This document shows, piece by piece, positions 25,533 through 33,176 of a DNA stretch of 61,764 bases. The notes under the pieces are model-generated. The model searched no databases and was not told the origin of the DNA. It worked only from the letters and a program-made list of their open reading frames with translations. The translations under genes and the position numbers were made by a program. Each line of letters starts with the position of its first letter. Within the stretch, counting starts at the first letter, position 1. Origin of the DNA: Acidaminococcaceae bacterium (GTDB lineage: Bacteria > Bacillota > Negativicutes > Acidaminococcales > Acidaminococcaceae); assembly GCA_017554485.1 (NCBI GenBank), contig JAFZIG010000134.1:1-61764 (forward strand). The letters are read 5' to 3'.

Positions 25533-26732
25533 ATGAAAGTACCGTTTTTAGATTTAAAGACTCAATATCAAATGATTAAGTCAGAGGTTGAACCTGCGGT
25601 GATGAATATTCTTGAAGAGTGTTCATTTATCGGAGGAAAGTATGTAACTGACTTCGAAAAATCCATGGAGGCTTATCTTAATGTCAAACATGTTGCCGGT
25701 TGTTCAAATGGCACTGACGCACTGGTACTCGGACTTAAAGCCTGCAATATCAAGCCGGGGGACGAAGTGATAACTACACCGTTCACTTTTTTTGCTACCG
25801 CTGAGGCGATTGCTTCTGTGGGAGCGATCCCGGTTTTTGTTGATGTAAAACAGTCGGACTATAATATTGATCCTGATAAAATTGAAGAGGCTGTTACTGA
25901 GAAAACAAAAGCAATTATGCCTGTACATATTTTTGGCGCTCCCTGTGATATGGACAGGATAAATACAATTGCCAAAAAGTACAACTTAAAAGTAATTGAA
26001 GATGACGCACAGGCTATTGGAAGTGAGTATAAAGGGAAAAAAGCGGGAACACTGGGGGATATAGGCTGTTTCTCTTTTTATCCGACTAAAAACCTGGGCG
26101 GAGCCGGGGACGGCGGTATGGTAACAACGAACAGCGATGAACTGGATACCATAGTAAGGGCCTATAAAGAACACGGAGCTGCGCAGATCGGTGCTGAGGC
26201 CCTGACGTTACTGGGTGGAAAGACGGAGGAAATTTCCACGAACGAAAAGGTTACCGAACTGTACAATCCGTTTAAGTATTACAACTACCTGATAGGTTAT
26301 AATTCCCGTTTGGACGCCATTCAGGCCGCAGTGCTGTCGGTTAAGCTCAAATATCTTGATAAATATAATAACCGGCGCAGCCAGATTGCGGCAATGTATT
26401 TTGAAGGATTGACATCCAAATTACGTAAACCGGAATACTCAAATGAAGTAAAACCTTGCTGGCATCAGTTTGTAGTACGTTCTGATTACAAGGGAAAGCT
26501 CTGTGAATATTTGTCTGAGCATGGTGTTGGGAATGGCACGTTTTACCCGGTACCGCTCCACAAGCAAAAAGCTTTTAATGCATTAAATTGTAAAAATCCG
26601 GGAGCCAGTCTTCCTGTTGCGGAAGAAATCGCTTCCCAAACGGTGTGCCTGCCTATTTTTCCAGAAATGACAGACAGTCAGGTTCAATATGTGATTGAAA
26701 CAGTCAATAAGTTTTATGAGGCTTGTATATGA
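25533..26732 (+). CDS. gnnB: DegT/DnrJ/EryC1/StrS aminotransferase, probable GnnB-like
   Basis: PLP-dependent sugar aminotransferase of 399 residues. The PLP-binding lysine lies in FSFYPTKNLGGAGDGG (about residue 190), with the VIEDDAQAIGS motif upstream and GYNSRLDAIQAA downstream, all typical of the family. It would convert UDP-3-keto-GlcNAc to UDP-GlcNAc3N, using glutamate as amino donor in characterised relatives. It follows the gnnA-like gene by 36 bases with a strong GGGGGG-type SD, and its TGA overlaps the lpxC ATG. This ties the pair to lipid A synthesis. Confidence 0.75.
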   Translation: MKVPFLDLKTQYQMIKSEVEPAVMNILEECSFIGGKYVTDFEKSMEAYLNVKHVAGCSNGTDALVLGLKACNIKPGDEVITTPFTFFATAEAIASVGAIPVFVDVKQSDYNIDPDKIEEAVTEKTKAIMPVHIFGAPCDMDRINTIAKKYNLKVIEDDAQAIGSEYKGKKAGTLGDIGCFSFYPTKNLGGAGDGGMVTTNSDELDTIVRAYKEHGAAQIGAEALTLLGGKTEEISTNEKVTELYNPFKYYNYLIGYNSRLDAIQAAVLSVKLKYLDKYNNRRSQIAAMYFEGLTSKLRKPEYSNEVKPCWHQFVVRSDYKGKLCEYLSEHGVGNGTFYPVPLHKQKAFNALNCKNPGASLPVAEEIASQTVCLPIFPEMTDSQVQYVIETVNKFYEACI

Positions 26733-27559
26733 AAAAACAGGTGACACTGGCAGCTGAGGCAGGTTATTCAGGTGCAGGGCTCCATTCCGGGAAGGATGTA
26801 GTTATGCTGTTGAAACCCGGGGCGCCGGATACTGGGATCGTCTTTGTGCGAACCGACTTGCCTGGGAAACCGGAGATTCATGCCCGGGCAGAACTTGTAA
26901 CTTCCACGCTGAAAGCGACTACCCTGAGTGAAAACGGCGCTCAGGTCTTTACTGTAGAGCATCTGCTGGGAGCGTTATATGCCATGGGGGTCGACAACTG
27001 CCGCATAGAGATGGATTCACCGGAGCCGCCGGTAACGGACGGCAGCGGCCTTGTGTTTGCAAAACTGGTTCAGGAGGCCGGGCGCAGGGAACAGGACGCG
27101 GAAAATAAAGTGTATGCAGTGGACAGGGTGTTCTCTGTGTATGACGGGGATAAATTCATTGCTATGCTGCCCTATGACGGGAGGCGTATTTCCTTTACCT
27201 CGGTCAATGCCCACCCGCTGCTGGGAACTCAGTATTATGATGTGGTTTTGGATGAGGAAACTTTTTTGAAAGACATTGCGCCGGCCCGGACCATCGGTTT
27301 TATGCGGGAAGTGGAGCAGATGCGGAAGATGGGCCTGGGATTGGGCGGCAATCTGGAAAACGCATTGGTATATGATGATACAAAATGCCTTTCCGTGCCC
27401 CGTTTTCCGGATGAACTGGTACGGCATAAGATTTTGGATGTAGTAGGGGATTTATCCCTTATCGGGCCTTGGAAAGGGCATGTGATCGCAGTGAAATCGG
27501 GACATTCCTATAATTCGCAGTTGGCTAAACAGATTATTGCATACAGGGAGGGAAAATAA
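26729..27559 (+). CDS. lpxC: UDP-3-O-acyl-N-acetylglucosamine deacetylase LpxC
   Basis: Zinc deacetylase, the committed step of lipid A synthesis. The zinc ligands are in FTVEHLLGAL (about residue 74) and HKILDVVGDL (about 232-236), and PPVTDGSG is conserved. At 276 residues it is slightly shorter than E. coli LpxC (305), as in other Negativicutes, where it is not fused to FabZ. I use ATG 26729, which overlaps the stop of the upstream aminotransferase (ATGA). The stop overlaps the fabZ ATG by one base. Confidence 0.95.
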   Translation: MKKQVTLAAEAGYSGAGLHSGKDVVMLLKPGAPDTGIVFVRTDLPGKPEIHARAELVTSTLKATTLSENGAQVFTVEHLLGALYAMGVDNCRIEMDSPEPPVTDGSGLVFAKLVQEAGRREQDAENKVYAVDRVFSVYDGDKFIAMLPYDGRRISFTSVNAHPLLGTQYYDVVLDEETFLKDIAPARTIGFMREVEQMRKMGLGLGGNLENALVYDDTKCLSVPRFPDELVRHKILDVVGDLSLIGPWKGHVIAVKSGHSYNSQLAKQIIAYREGK

Positions 27560-27996
27560 TGGCTATTACACTGGATGTTACTGAAATAAAAAAAATACTG
27601 CCCCACCGGTTTCCTATGCTGCTGGTAGATCGCATCCTGGATCTGGAACCCATGAAATGGGCGGTAGGAATCAAAAATATTACTGTGAATGAAATGCAGT
27701 TCCTGGGACATTTTCCGGATAATCCCATTATGCCGGGCGTATTGCTGATTGAAGCCATGGCCCAGGTAGGCGGGGTGGCCATGCTGTATCCGCCGGAAAA
27801 CCGTGGTAAGATTGCCGTATTTGCCAAGATCGACAAGGTTCGGTTCCACAGGCAGATCGTACCGGGAGACCAACTGGTCACTCGTGCGGAAGTAACAAAG
27901 ATTCACGGCAATATGGGCGTGATCCACTGTGCCGGTAAGGTAGACGGGGAGCTGGCCTGCGAGTGTGATTGCTTTTTTGCGATTCAGGACAAATAA
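27559..27996 (+). CDS. fabZ: 3-hydroxyacyl-ACP dehydratase FabZ
   Basis: Dehydrates 3-hydroxyacyl-ACP in fatty acid elongation and competes with LpxA and LpxD for the same substrates. The hot-dog fold motif is complete, with catalytic His in FLGHFPDNPIMPG (about residue 55) and Glu in LLIEAMAQVGG. At 145 residues it has normal length. It is translationally coupled to lpxC, a common way of balancing membrane and lipid A synthesis. Confidence 0.95.
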   Translation: MAITLDVTEIKKILPHRFPMLLVDRILDLEPMKWAVGIKNITVNEMQFLGHFPDNPIMPGVLLIEAMAQVGGVAMLYPPENRGKIAVFAKIDKVRFHRQIVPGDQLVTRAEVTKIHGNMGVIHCAGKVDGELACECDCFFAIQDK

Positions 27997-28305
27997 AAGG
28001 TTTTAAACAGAAATTGTGTTAACCGCAGGAAATGATAAGTAACAGGTGCCTTTATGTTAAGAAAAAACAGAAAAATAAAGAAAAACAGTGATATTGTTTA
28101 TTAAATTCGTTTTTTTTTAAAATAAATGATAAATAGAGCTGAATATACTAAAAAACAGGAAATGAAAAATCTTTTTTTTCAGGGATTATATATCAGACAT
28201 AGAAGGTTGAAGGATTTTAATGTTATCCCGTTTGAATGCAGTACAGAAAAATTTATGATACAGCATAAAGGATAAAAAATAGTATAGTTGCAGGGGAGTG
28301 AGAGA
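27997..28305. other. AT-rich gap between fabZ and lpxA without a recognisable gene
   Basis: About 310 bases, very AT-rich, with T8-T9 tracts near 28110 and 28170. I see no intact frame with a ribosome-binding site, no clear terminator and no confident promoter, although TATAGT at 28284-28289 could be a weak -10 for lpxA. Confidence 0.4.
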
Positions 28306-29109
28306 ATGGCGACGGCAGTAACTCCGTTACGGAAGATACACGAGACCGCGATTATTGAAAAGGGTGCGGAAATCGGCAAAAATGTAGTAATTGGCCCGTA
28401 CACGGTAATTAAGCATGACGTAGTAGTGGGGGATGGCTGCATTATTGGTCCGCATGTGGTGATCCATCCGTATACGACAATTGGTAAAGACTGCAGATTT
28501 TTCCCGGGAGCTTCTATCGGCAGCGTTCCGCAAGATCTGAAATTTAAGGGTGAGCGTACCTACACAGTCATTGGCGACCGCGGTATTTTCCGTGAATGCG
28601 TTACTGTCAGCCGTGCCAGTGGGGAAGGCACTGAGACCCGTATCGGCAACGATGTCCTGATGATGGCCTATTCCCATATCGCCCATAACTGTGTCGTGGG
28701 TAACAATGTGACCATGGCTAATGTGGCCACTTTGGCAGGTCATGTAGTAGTGGAAGACCGGGTAATTATCGGCGGTTTGGCTGCAGTCCACCAGTTTTGC
28801 CGTATCGGGCGGAATGCCATGGCCGGTGGAATGAGCCGGATATCTCAGGATATTCCTCCTTTTATGCTGGTTGCGGGGGATCCTGCTTTCGTGGCAGGTC
28901 TGAACAGCGTAGGCCTGGCCCGGGCGGGGATGCCTCTGGAAATCCGTACCCAGCTTAAAAAAGCTTTCCGTATCCTGTACCGCAGCGGGCTTTCCCTGGA
29001 AGAAGCCATTGCCACAATGGAGCAGGAATTGGACAGCAGCGAGCCGGTTGAACACCTGATGAGTTTCCTGCGCAATGCGGAACGGGGCATCATCCACACG
29101 CGGAAATAA
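28306..29109 (+). CDS. lpxA: UDP-N-acetylglucosamine acyltransferase LpxA
   Basis: First enzyme of lipid A synthesis, a trimer of left-handed beta-helices. The catalytic-His motif HIAHNC and the AAVHQFCRIG and QDIPPFM segments are conserved. The residue equivalent to E. coli Gly173 (chain-length ruler, in AMAGGMS) is Gly, which would allow a long acyl chain. It has 267 residues from ATG 28306, seven bases after GGGGAG. Whether it accepts UDP-GlcNAc or the 3-amino sugar made by the GnnA/GnnB-like pair cannot be read directly. Confidence 0.95.
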   Translation: MATAVTPLRKIHETAIIEKGAEIGKNVVIGPYTVIKHDVVVGDGCIIGPHVVIHPYTTIGKDCRFFPGASIGSVPQDLKFKGERTYTVIGDRGIFRECVTVSRASGEGTETRIGNDVLMMAYSHIAHNCVVGNNVTMANVATLAGHVVVEDRVIIGGLAAVHQFCRIGRNAMAGGMSRISQDIPPFMLVAGDPAFVAGLNSVGLARAGMPLEIRTQLKKAFRILYRSGLSLEEAIATMEQELDSSEPVEHLMSFLRNAERGIIHTRK

Positions 29110-29143
29110 TCACAAGCAGGTGCTTGGAAAACAGTAAGCAGAG

Positions 29144-29178
29144 AGGCAGCGTGAAGTTCCGCTGCCTTTACGTTTTTT
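29144..29178 (+). terminator. Rho-independent terminator after lpxA
   Basis: AGGCAGCG (29144-29151) pairs with CGCTGCCT (29160-29167), followed by TTACGTTTTTT. Confidence 0.75.
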
Positions 29179-29234
29179 AATAGGCTGGTGTAAAAACGGC
29201 TGCGTGCAGTAAAATAATACCTAAAAGGTAGTAC

Positions 29235-29264
29235 TTGATTTTAAGACAAAAAGTGTGATATAAG
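29235..29264 (+). promoter_or_regulatory. Promoter of lpxI
   Basis: TTGATT (29235-29240), 18-base spacer ending in TGA, TATAAG (29259-29264). The extended -10 form matches several other promoters in the window. Confidence 0.55.
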
Positions 29265-29279
29265 CAGGCGGTATGTATT

Positions 29280-30104
29280 ATGGAAACCTTGGGTTTACTG
29301 GCCGGAATCGGCCACTTGCCGGTAGATGTGGCGCATTCTGCCAAAGAAATGGGCTATAAGGTTGTTGCTATTGCGGTAGTGGCGGATACGGATCCGGAAC
29401 TGCCGGAGATCGCGGATGTGTTCTACACTATCAATGTGGGCAAAGTGGGCAGGATACTGCAGACGCTGCAACAGCACGGCGTGAAAAACGTAACCATGAT
29501 CGGTAAGGTTACAAAGGAAGTATTGTATAAAAACGGGGCAATCATTCCGGACCTGATAGCGATCCGGCTGCTTGCGTCTCTTCCGGACCGCAAGGACGAT
29601 ACTGTTATGAATGCCCTTGTAAAGCTCATTGAGGACAACGGAATGCATGTGATGGACCAGACGGTGCTGGTCCAGCCGCTCTTGCCTGAACCGGGCGTAC
29701 TGACCAGACGGAAACCGACGGAGCAGGAATGGAAGGATATGCAGTTTGGGTTTCGTATGGCTAAAGAGTTGGGACGCTTAGACATCGGACAGACTGTGGT
29801 GGTGAAGAACCAGGCGGTTATGGCGCTGGAAGCTATTGAAGGGACCGACGCCTGCATTTTACGCGGAGGTTTTCTTGGCAAAGGCGGCGTGATTGTTGCC
29901 AAAACAGCCAAGCCTGCCCAGGATAACCGCTTTGATATGCCCAGCGTGGGTACTACTACGCTGACCTCCATGGCCTATGCGGGAGCTACCGGTATTGTCA
30001 TTGAAGCTGGCAGGACCTTGCTGGTGGACCGTAAACATACCCTTGCCATGGCAGAGGAAAAGGGCATAACTATTGTCTCTATGACTGAAAGTGATTTGGA
30101 ATAG
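29280..30104 (+). CDS. lpxI: UDP-2,3-diacylglucosamine diphosphatase LpxI
   Basis: DUF1009/LpxI family; it hydrolyses UDP-2,3-diacylglucosamine to lipid X and UMP and replaces the unrelated LpxH of enterobacteria. The N-terminal half opens with LGLLAGIGHLPV. The C-terminal half has the RGGFLGKGGVIVAK and QDNRFDMPSVG motifs, the latter carrying the conserved catalytic Asp region. At 274 residues it is typical. It has its own promoter 15 bases upstream, so its leader is very short. Confidence 0.94.
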   Translation: METLGLLAGIGHLPVDVAHSAKEMGYKVVAIAVVADTDPELPEIADVFYTINVGKVGRILQTLQQHGVKNVTMIGKVTKEVLYKNGAIIPDLIAIRLLASLPDRKDDTVMNALVKLIEDNGMHVMDQTVLVQPLLPEPGVLTRRKPTEQEWKDMQFGFRMAKELGRLDIGQTVVVKNQAVMALEAIEGTDACILRGGFLGKGGVIVAKTAKPAQDNRFDMPSVGTTTLTSMAYAGATGIVIEAGRTLLVDRKHTLAMAEEKGITIVSMTESDLE

Positions 30105-30127
30105 TTTAATTTATGAAATATTTGCGG

Positions 30128-30168
30128 AAAGGACAGCTGAAAAAGGTTTATTCAGCTGTCCTTTTGTG
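30128..30168 (+). terminator. Terminator after lpxI
   Basis: AAAGGACAGCTG (30128-30139) pairs perfectly with CAGCTGTCCTTT (30153-30164). The T run is short and leads straight into the -10 of the next promoter. Confidence 0.7.
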
Positions 30169-30175
30169 TTATAAT
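30167..30175 (+). promoter_or_regulatory. Extended -10 promoter of lpxB
   Basis: TGTTATAAT directly downstream of the terminator stem; the stem's right arm occupies the -35 region. About 70 bases before the lpxB start. Confidence 0.55.
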
Positions 30176-30244
30176 AAGATGATTTAGTATAACTAAAATG
30201 AGGCAGTGTGTCAGTAAATGCTGAAGGATTGCTTCGGAGGTAAC

Positions 30245-31414
30245 ATGATAAAGGTCTTGGTTTCTGCGGGCGAAGCTTCCGGTGATTTACATGCCGGCGC
30301 CGTGACCCGCGCCATTAAACAACTGGATCCGGAGGCGGAAGTCTTTGGTATGGGCGGCGACCGCCTGCGTGAAGCAGGTGGCGAAGTGCTGTTCGATATC
30401 AAAGATCACAGCTTGATGGGCTTTGTGGAAGTACTGAAAAAACTTCCGGACGTCTGGAAACTGCGCAATGCATTCATTGACCTGATGGAAGAGCGTAAGC
30501 CGGATGTGCTGCTGACTATTGATTATCCCGGTTTTAATATGCGCCTGGCTAAGCTGGCGAAAGAACGGGGGATCAACGTAGTTTACTTTATCGCTCCGCA
30601 AGTCTGGGCCTGGAGGCCCGGTCGGGCTGCCGGTGTGGCAAGGGTAACGGATAAAATTGCATGCATCTTTCCCTTTGAATATGATTTGTATAAATCCTAC
30701 GGGGCCGATATCGAGTTTATAGGTCATCCTCTGGTCGACACGGTAAAACCGTCGCTGCCGCGCAAAGAAGCAGAGAAGCTGGCGGGGAAACGTACCGGGC
30801 ATCCTCTCATCCTGTTGATGCCAGGCAGCCGGGAGATGGAAATACAGCGGCTGCTGCCGGTGATGCTGGGTGCGGCAAAAATCCTGAAACAGAAACGGCC
30901 GGAGCTCGATTTTGCCATACCCCGGGCCGTAACCATTGCCAGGGAAAGGCTGGAAGAACCTGCCAGACAGGCCGGTCTGGATATTAAACTGACAGAAGGT
31001 CATAATTACGACGTAATGAGTGTGGCCGATTTAGCTATTGCCACCAGCGGCACGGTGACACTTGAAGCGGCGTTATGCGGGCTGGGTTGCGAGATTTTGT
31101 ACAAATCTTCCCCTGTAAGTTTTTGGATTGCCAAACGGGTAGTGGAGATTCCCAACATCGGTCTGCCTAATATTGTTGCAGGGAGGCAGATTGAGCCGGA
31201 ACTGCTGCAGGATGACTGCACTCCGGAAAAGATAGCGGCCACAGCCTTGGAACTGTTGGAACCGGAACGGTTTGCCCAACTGCAGCTTGATTTGCAGGAA
31301 GTCAAGGAAAAACTGGGAGAGCCTGGCGCCGTCAAACGGGTAGCCGAACTGGTGCTGCGTATGGCCAGGCAGAACCAGGAGGAGCATTTCCTGTCGGCTA
31401 AAAACAGCCGATAA
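30245..31414 (+). CDS. lpxB: Lipid-A-disaccharide synthase LpxB
   Basis: GT19 glycosyltransferase joining UDP-diacylglucosamine and lipid X into the lipid A disaccharide at the inner membrane. It begins with VSAGEASGDLHAG and has APQVWAWRPGR (about residue 120), LLMPGSREMEI and ATSGTVTLEAAL, all family hallmarks. At 389 residues the length is normal. CGGAGG lies before ATG 30245, so I reject the longer frame from 30218. msbA follows after 16 bases. Confidence 0.95.
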   Translation: MIKVLVSAGEASGDLHAGAVTRAIKQLDPEAEVFGMGGDRLREAGGEVLFDIKDHSLMGFVEVLKKLPDVWKLRNAFIDLMEERKPDVLLTIDYPGFNMRLAKLAKERGINVVYFIAPQVWAWRPGRAAGVARVTDKIACIFPFEYDLYKSYGADIEFIGHPLVDTVKPSLPRKEAEKLAGKRTGHPLILLMPGSREMEIQRLLPVMLGAAKILKQKRPELDFAIPRAVTIARERLEEPARQAGLDIKLTEGHNYDVMSVADLAIATSGTVTLEAALCGLGCEILYKSSPVSFWIAKRVVEIPNIGLPNIVAGRQIEPELLQDDCTPEKIAATALELLEPERFAQLQLDLQEVKEKLGEPGAVKRVAELVLRMARQNQEEHFLSAKNSR

Positions 31415-31430
31415 TCTGTAAGGAGTTCAG

Positions 31431-33167
31431 ATGGATTTATATAAACGTATCTTAAGTTACATCAAACCATATCTTCATGTGTTGTTTGCCGCGCTTTTAT
31501 GCACAATGTTGGCAGCGGCGGGCAACCTGTACCTGCCCTGGATCTTCCGGGACATGATCGATAAAGTGCTTTCCGCAAAAGACGCATATATGCTGAATGT
31601 AATCTCGGCCAGCATCGTGGTGATCTTCTTTCTCCGGGGCATTTTCTTGTACGGGCAGAATTACCTTATGAGTTGGGTAGGACAGCACGTCATTATTGAT
31701 ATCCGAAGTGAAGTGTTCCGTAAACTGCAGCGGCTATCCATGTCCTTTTATGATAAAAACAAGACGGGCACGATTATGAGCTATGTGACCAACGATGTCA
31801 ATGCTCTGCAGGGTGCCATGGTCGACAACACGATTGAACTGGTTACGGAAAGTATTATCCTGATTGGGTCTGTTTTTGCTATGCTGTATCTGGACTGGAA
31901 GCTTACCCTTTTTACGGTTCTGACCTTTCCGATTGTCCTTTATGTTATGAACTATTTTGGGAAAAAAATACGCAGGTCCGGCGGGCAGATTCAGGAAGCT
32001 ACGGCAGATATTACGTCTGTATTGCAGGAATCGGTGTCTTCGGTCCGGGTGGTCAAATCTTTCGTGAGGGAGCAATATGAGATTGACCGTTTTGATAAAG
32101 AGAATGTGGCAAATTTAAAAGCGAATCTGAAGAACGCGAAATACATGGCAACCCTTACGCCTACTATTGAATTTGTGGCGGCGTTGGGAGTGACCATGAT
32201 CCTCTGGTTTGGTGGTCACAACGTAATTGACGGGGATACTACCGCCGGTTCTTTGGTTGCGTTTCTGGCCTATGCGGTGAATATTTCCAATCCTATCAAG
32301 CGGATCACCCGGGTGAGCGGCAATATCCAAAGAGCGCTGGCAGCGGCCCAGCGCGTCTTTGACGTGTTGGACCTCCCGGAAGAAGTGCGGGATCTGCCGG
32401 ATGCCAGAGCGCTTCCTGCAGTGGCGGGCAGTGTTAGTTTTGAGCATGTAACTTTTTCTTATAACGAAGGGGATGAGATTCTCCAGGACCTTTCTTTTGC
32501 GGTAAAGCCCGGACAGGCCATTGGACTGGTGGGGCCGTCCGGTGCCGGCAAATCGACGATCGCCAGCCTGTTGCCCCGGTTTTATGACTGTGATGCGGGT
32601 ACGATTCGAATCGACGGAACAGATATCAAACATGTTACATTGGACTCCCTGCGCCAGCAGGTAGGCATTGTGCCGCAGGAAACCATCCTGTTTAACGGCA
32701 CGGTCTATGATAATATACTGTACGGACGGCTGGACGCCACAAAAGAAGAAATCGAGGCGGCTGCCAAAGCGGCTAATGCACATGACTTCATCATGGAGTT
32801 GCCGGAAGGTTACAATACAAATCTGGGCGACCGGGGCGTCAATATTTCCGGTGGTCAGCGGCAGCGCATCGCTATAGCCAGGGCGATCCTGAAAGATCCG
32901 CGCATCCTGGTTTTGGACGAAGCTACATCGGCTCTTGATACGGAGAGCGAGCGACTGGTCCAGGATGCCCTAAACCGCTTGATGGTAGGACGTACTTCAA
33001 TTATTATTGCCCACCGTCTATCCACAATTAAAAATGCTGACAGGATTTTGGTCCTGGATAAAGGGAGATTAACAGAAGACGGAACTCATGACGAACTGAT
33101 GGAAAAGAACGGGCTGTATGCACACTTGTATCAGATTCAATATCGTCACAACACGGAAGAGGGCTGA
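31431..33167 (+). CDS. msbA: Lipid A export ABC transporter MsbA
   Basis: Half-transporter of 578 residues: six membrane helices (about residues 15-310) and a nucleotide-binding domain with Walker A (GPSGAGKST, about 366), signature (NISGGQRQRIA) and Walker B (ILVLDEATSALD). The homodimer flips lipid A-core to the outer leaflet of the inner membrane. The position between lpxB and waaA-lpxK supports MsbA over a drug exporter of the same fold. Confidence 0.93.
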   Translation: MDLYKRILSYIKPYLHVLFAALLCTMLAAAGNLYLPWIFRDMIDKVLSAKDAYMLNVISASIVVIFFLRGIFLYGQNYLMSWVGQHVIIDIRSEVFRKLQRLSMSFYDKNKTGTIMSYVTNDVNALQGAMVDNTIELVTESIILIGSVFAMLYLDWKLTLFTVLTFPIVLYVMNYFGKKIRRSGGQIQEATADITSVLQESVSSVRVVKSFVREQYEIDRFDKENVANLKANLKNAKYMATLTPTIEFVAALGVTMILWFGGHNVIDGDTTAGSLVAFLAYAVNISNPIKRITRVSGNIQRALAAAQRVFDVLDLPEEVRDLPDARALPAVAGSVSFEHVTFSYNEGDEILQDLSFAVKPGQAIGLVGPSGAGKSTIASLLPRFYDCDAGTIRIDGTDIKHVTLDSLRQQVGIVPQETILFNGTVYDNILYGRLDATKEEIEAAAKAANAHDFIMELPEGYNTNLGDRGVNISGGQRQRIAIARAILKDPRILVLDEATSALDTESERLVQDALNRLMVGRTSIIIAHRLSTIKNADRILVLDKGRLTEDGTHDELMEKNGLYAHLYQIQYRHNTEEG

Positions 33168-33176
33168 TTATAAACT

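Noticed and set aside
27997-28305. Degraded gene between fabZ and lpxA
   Set aside because: No frame shows protein-like composition; only AT-rich sequence with T tracts.
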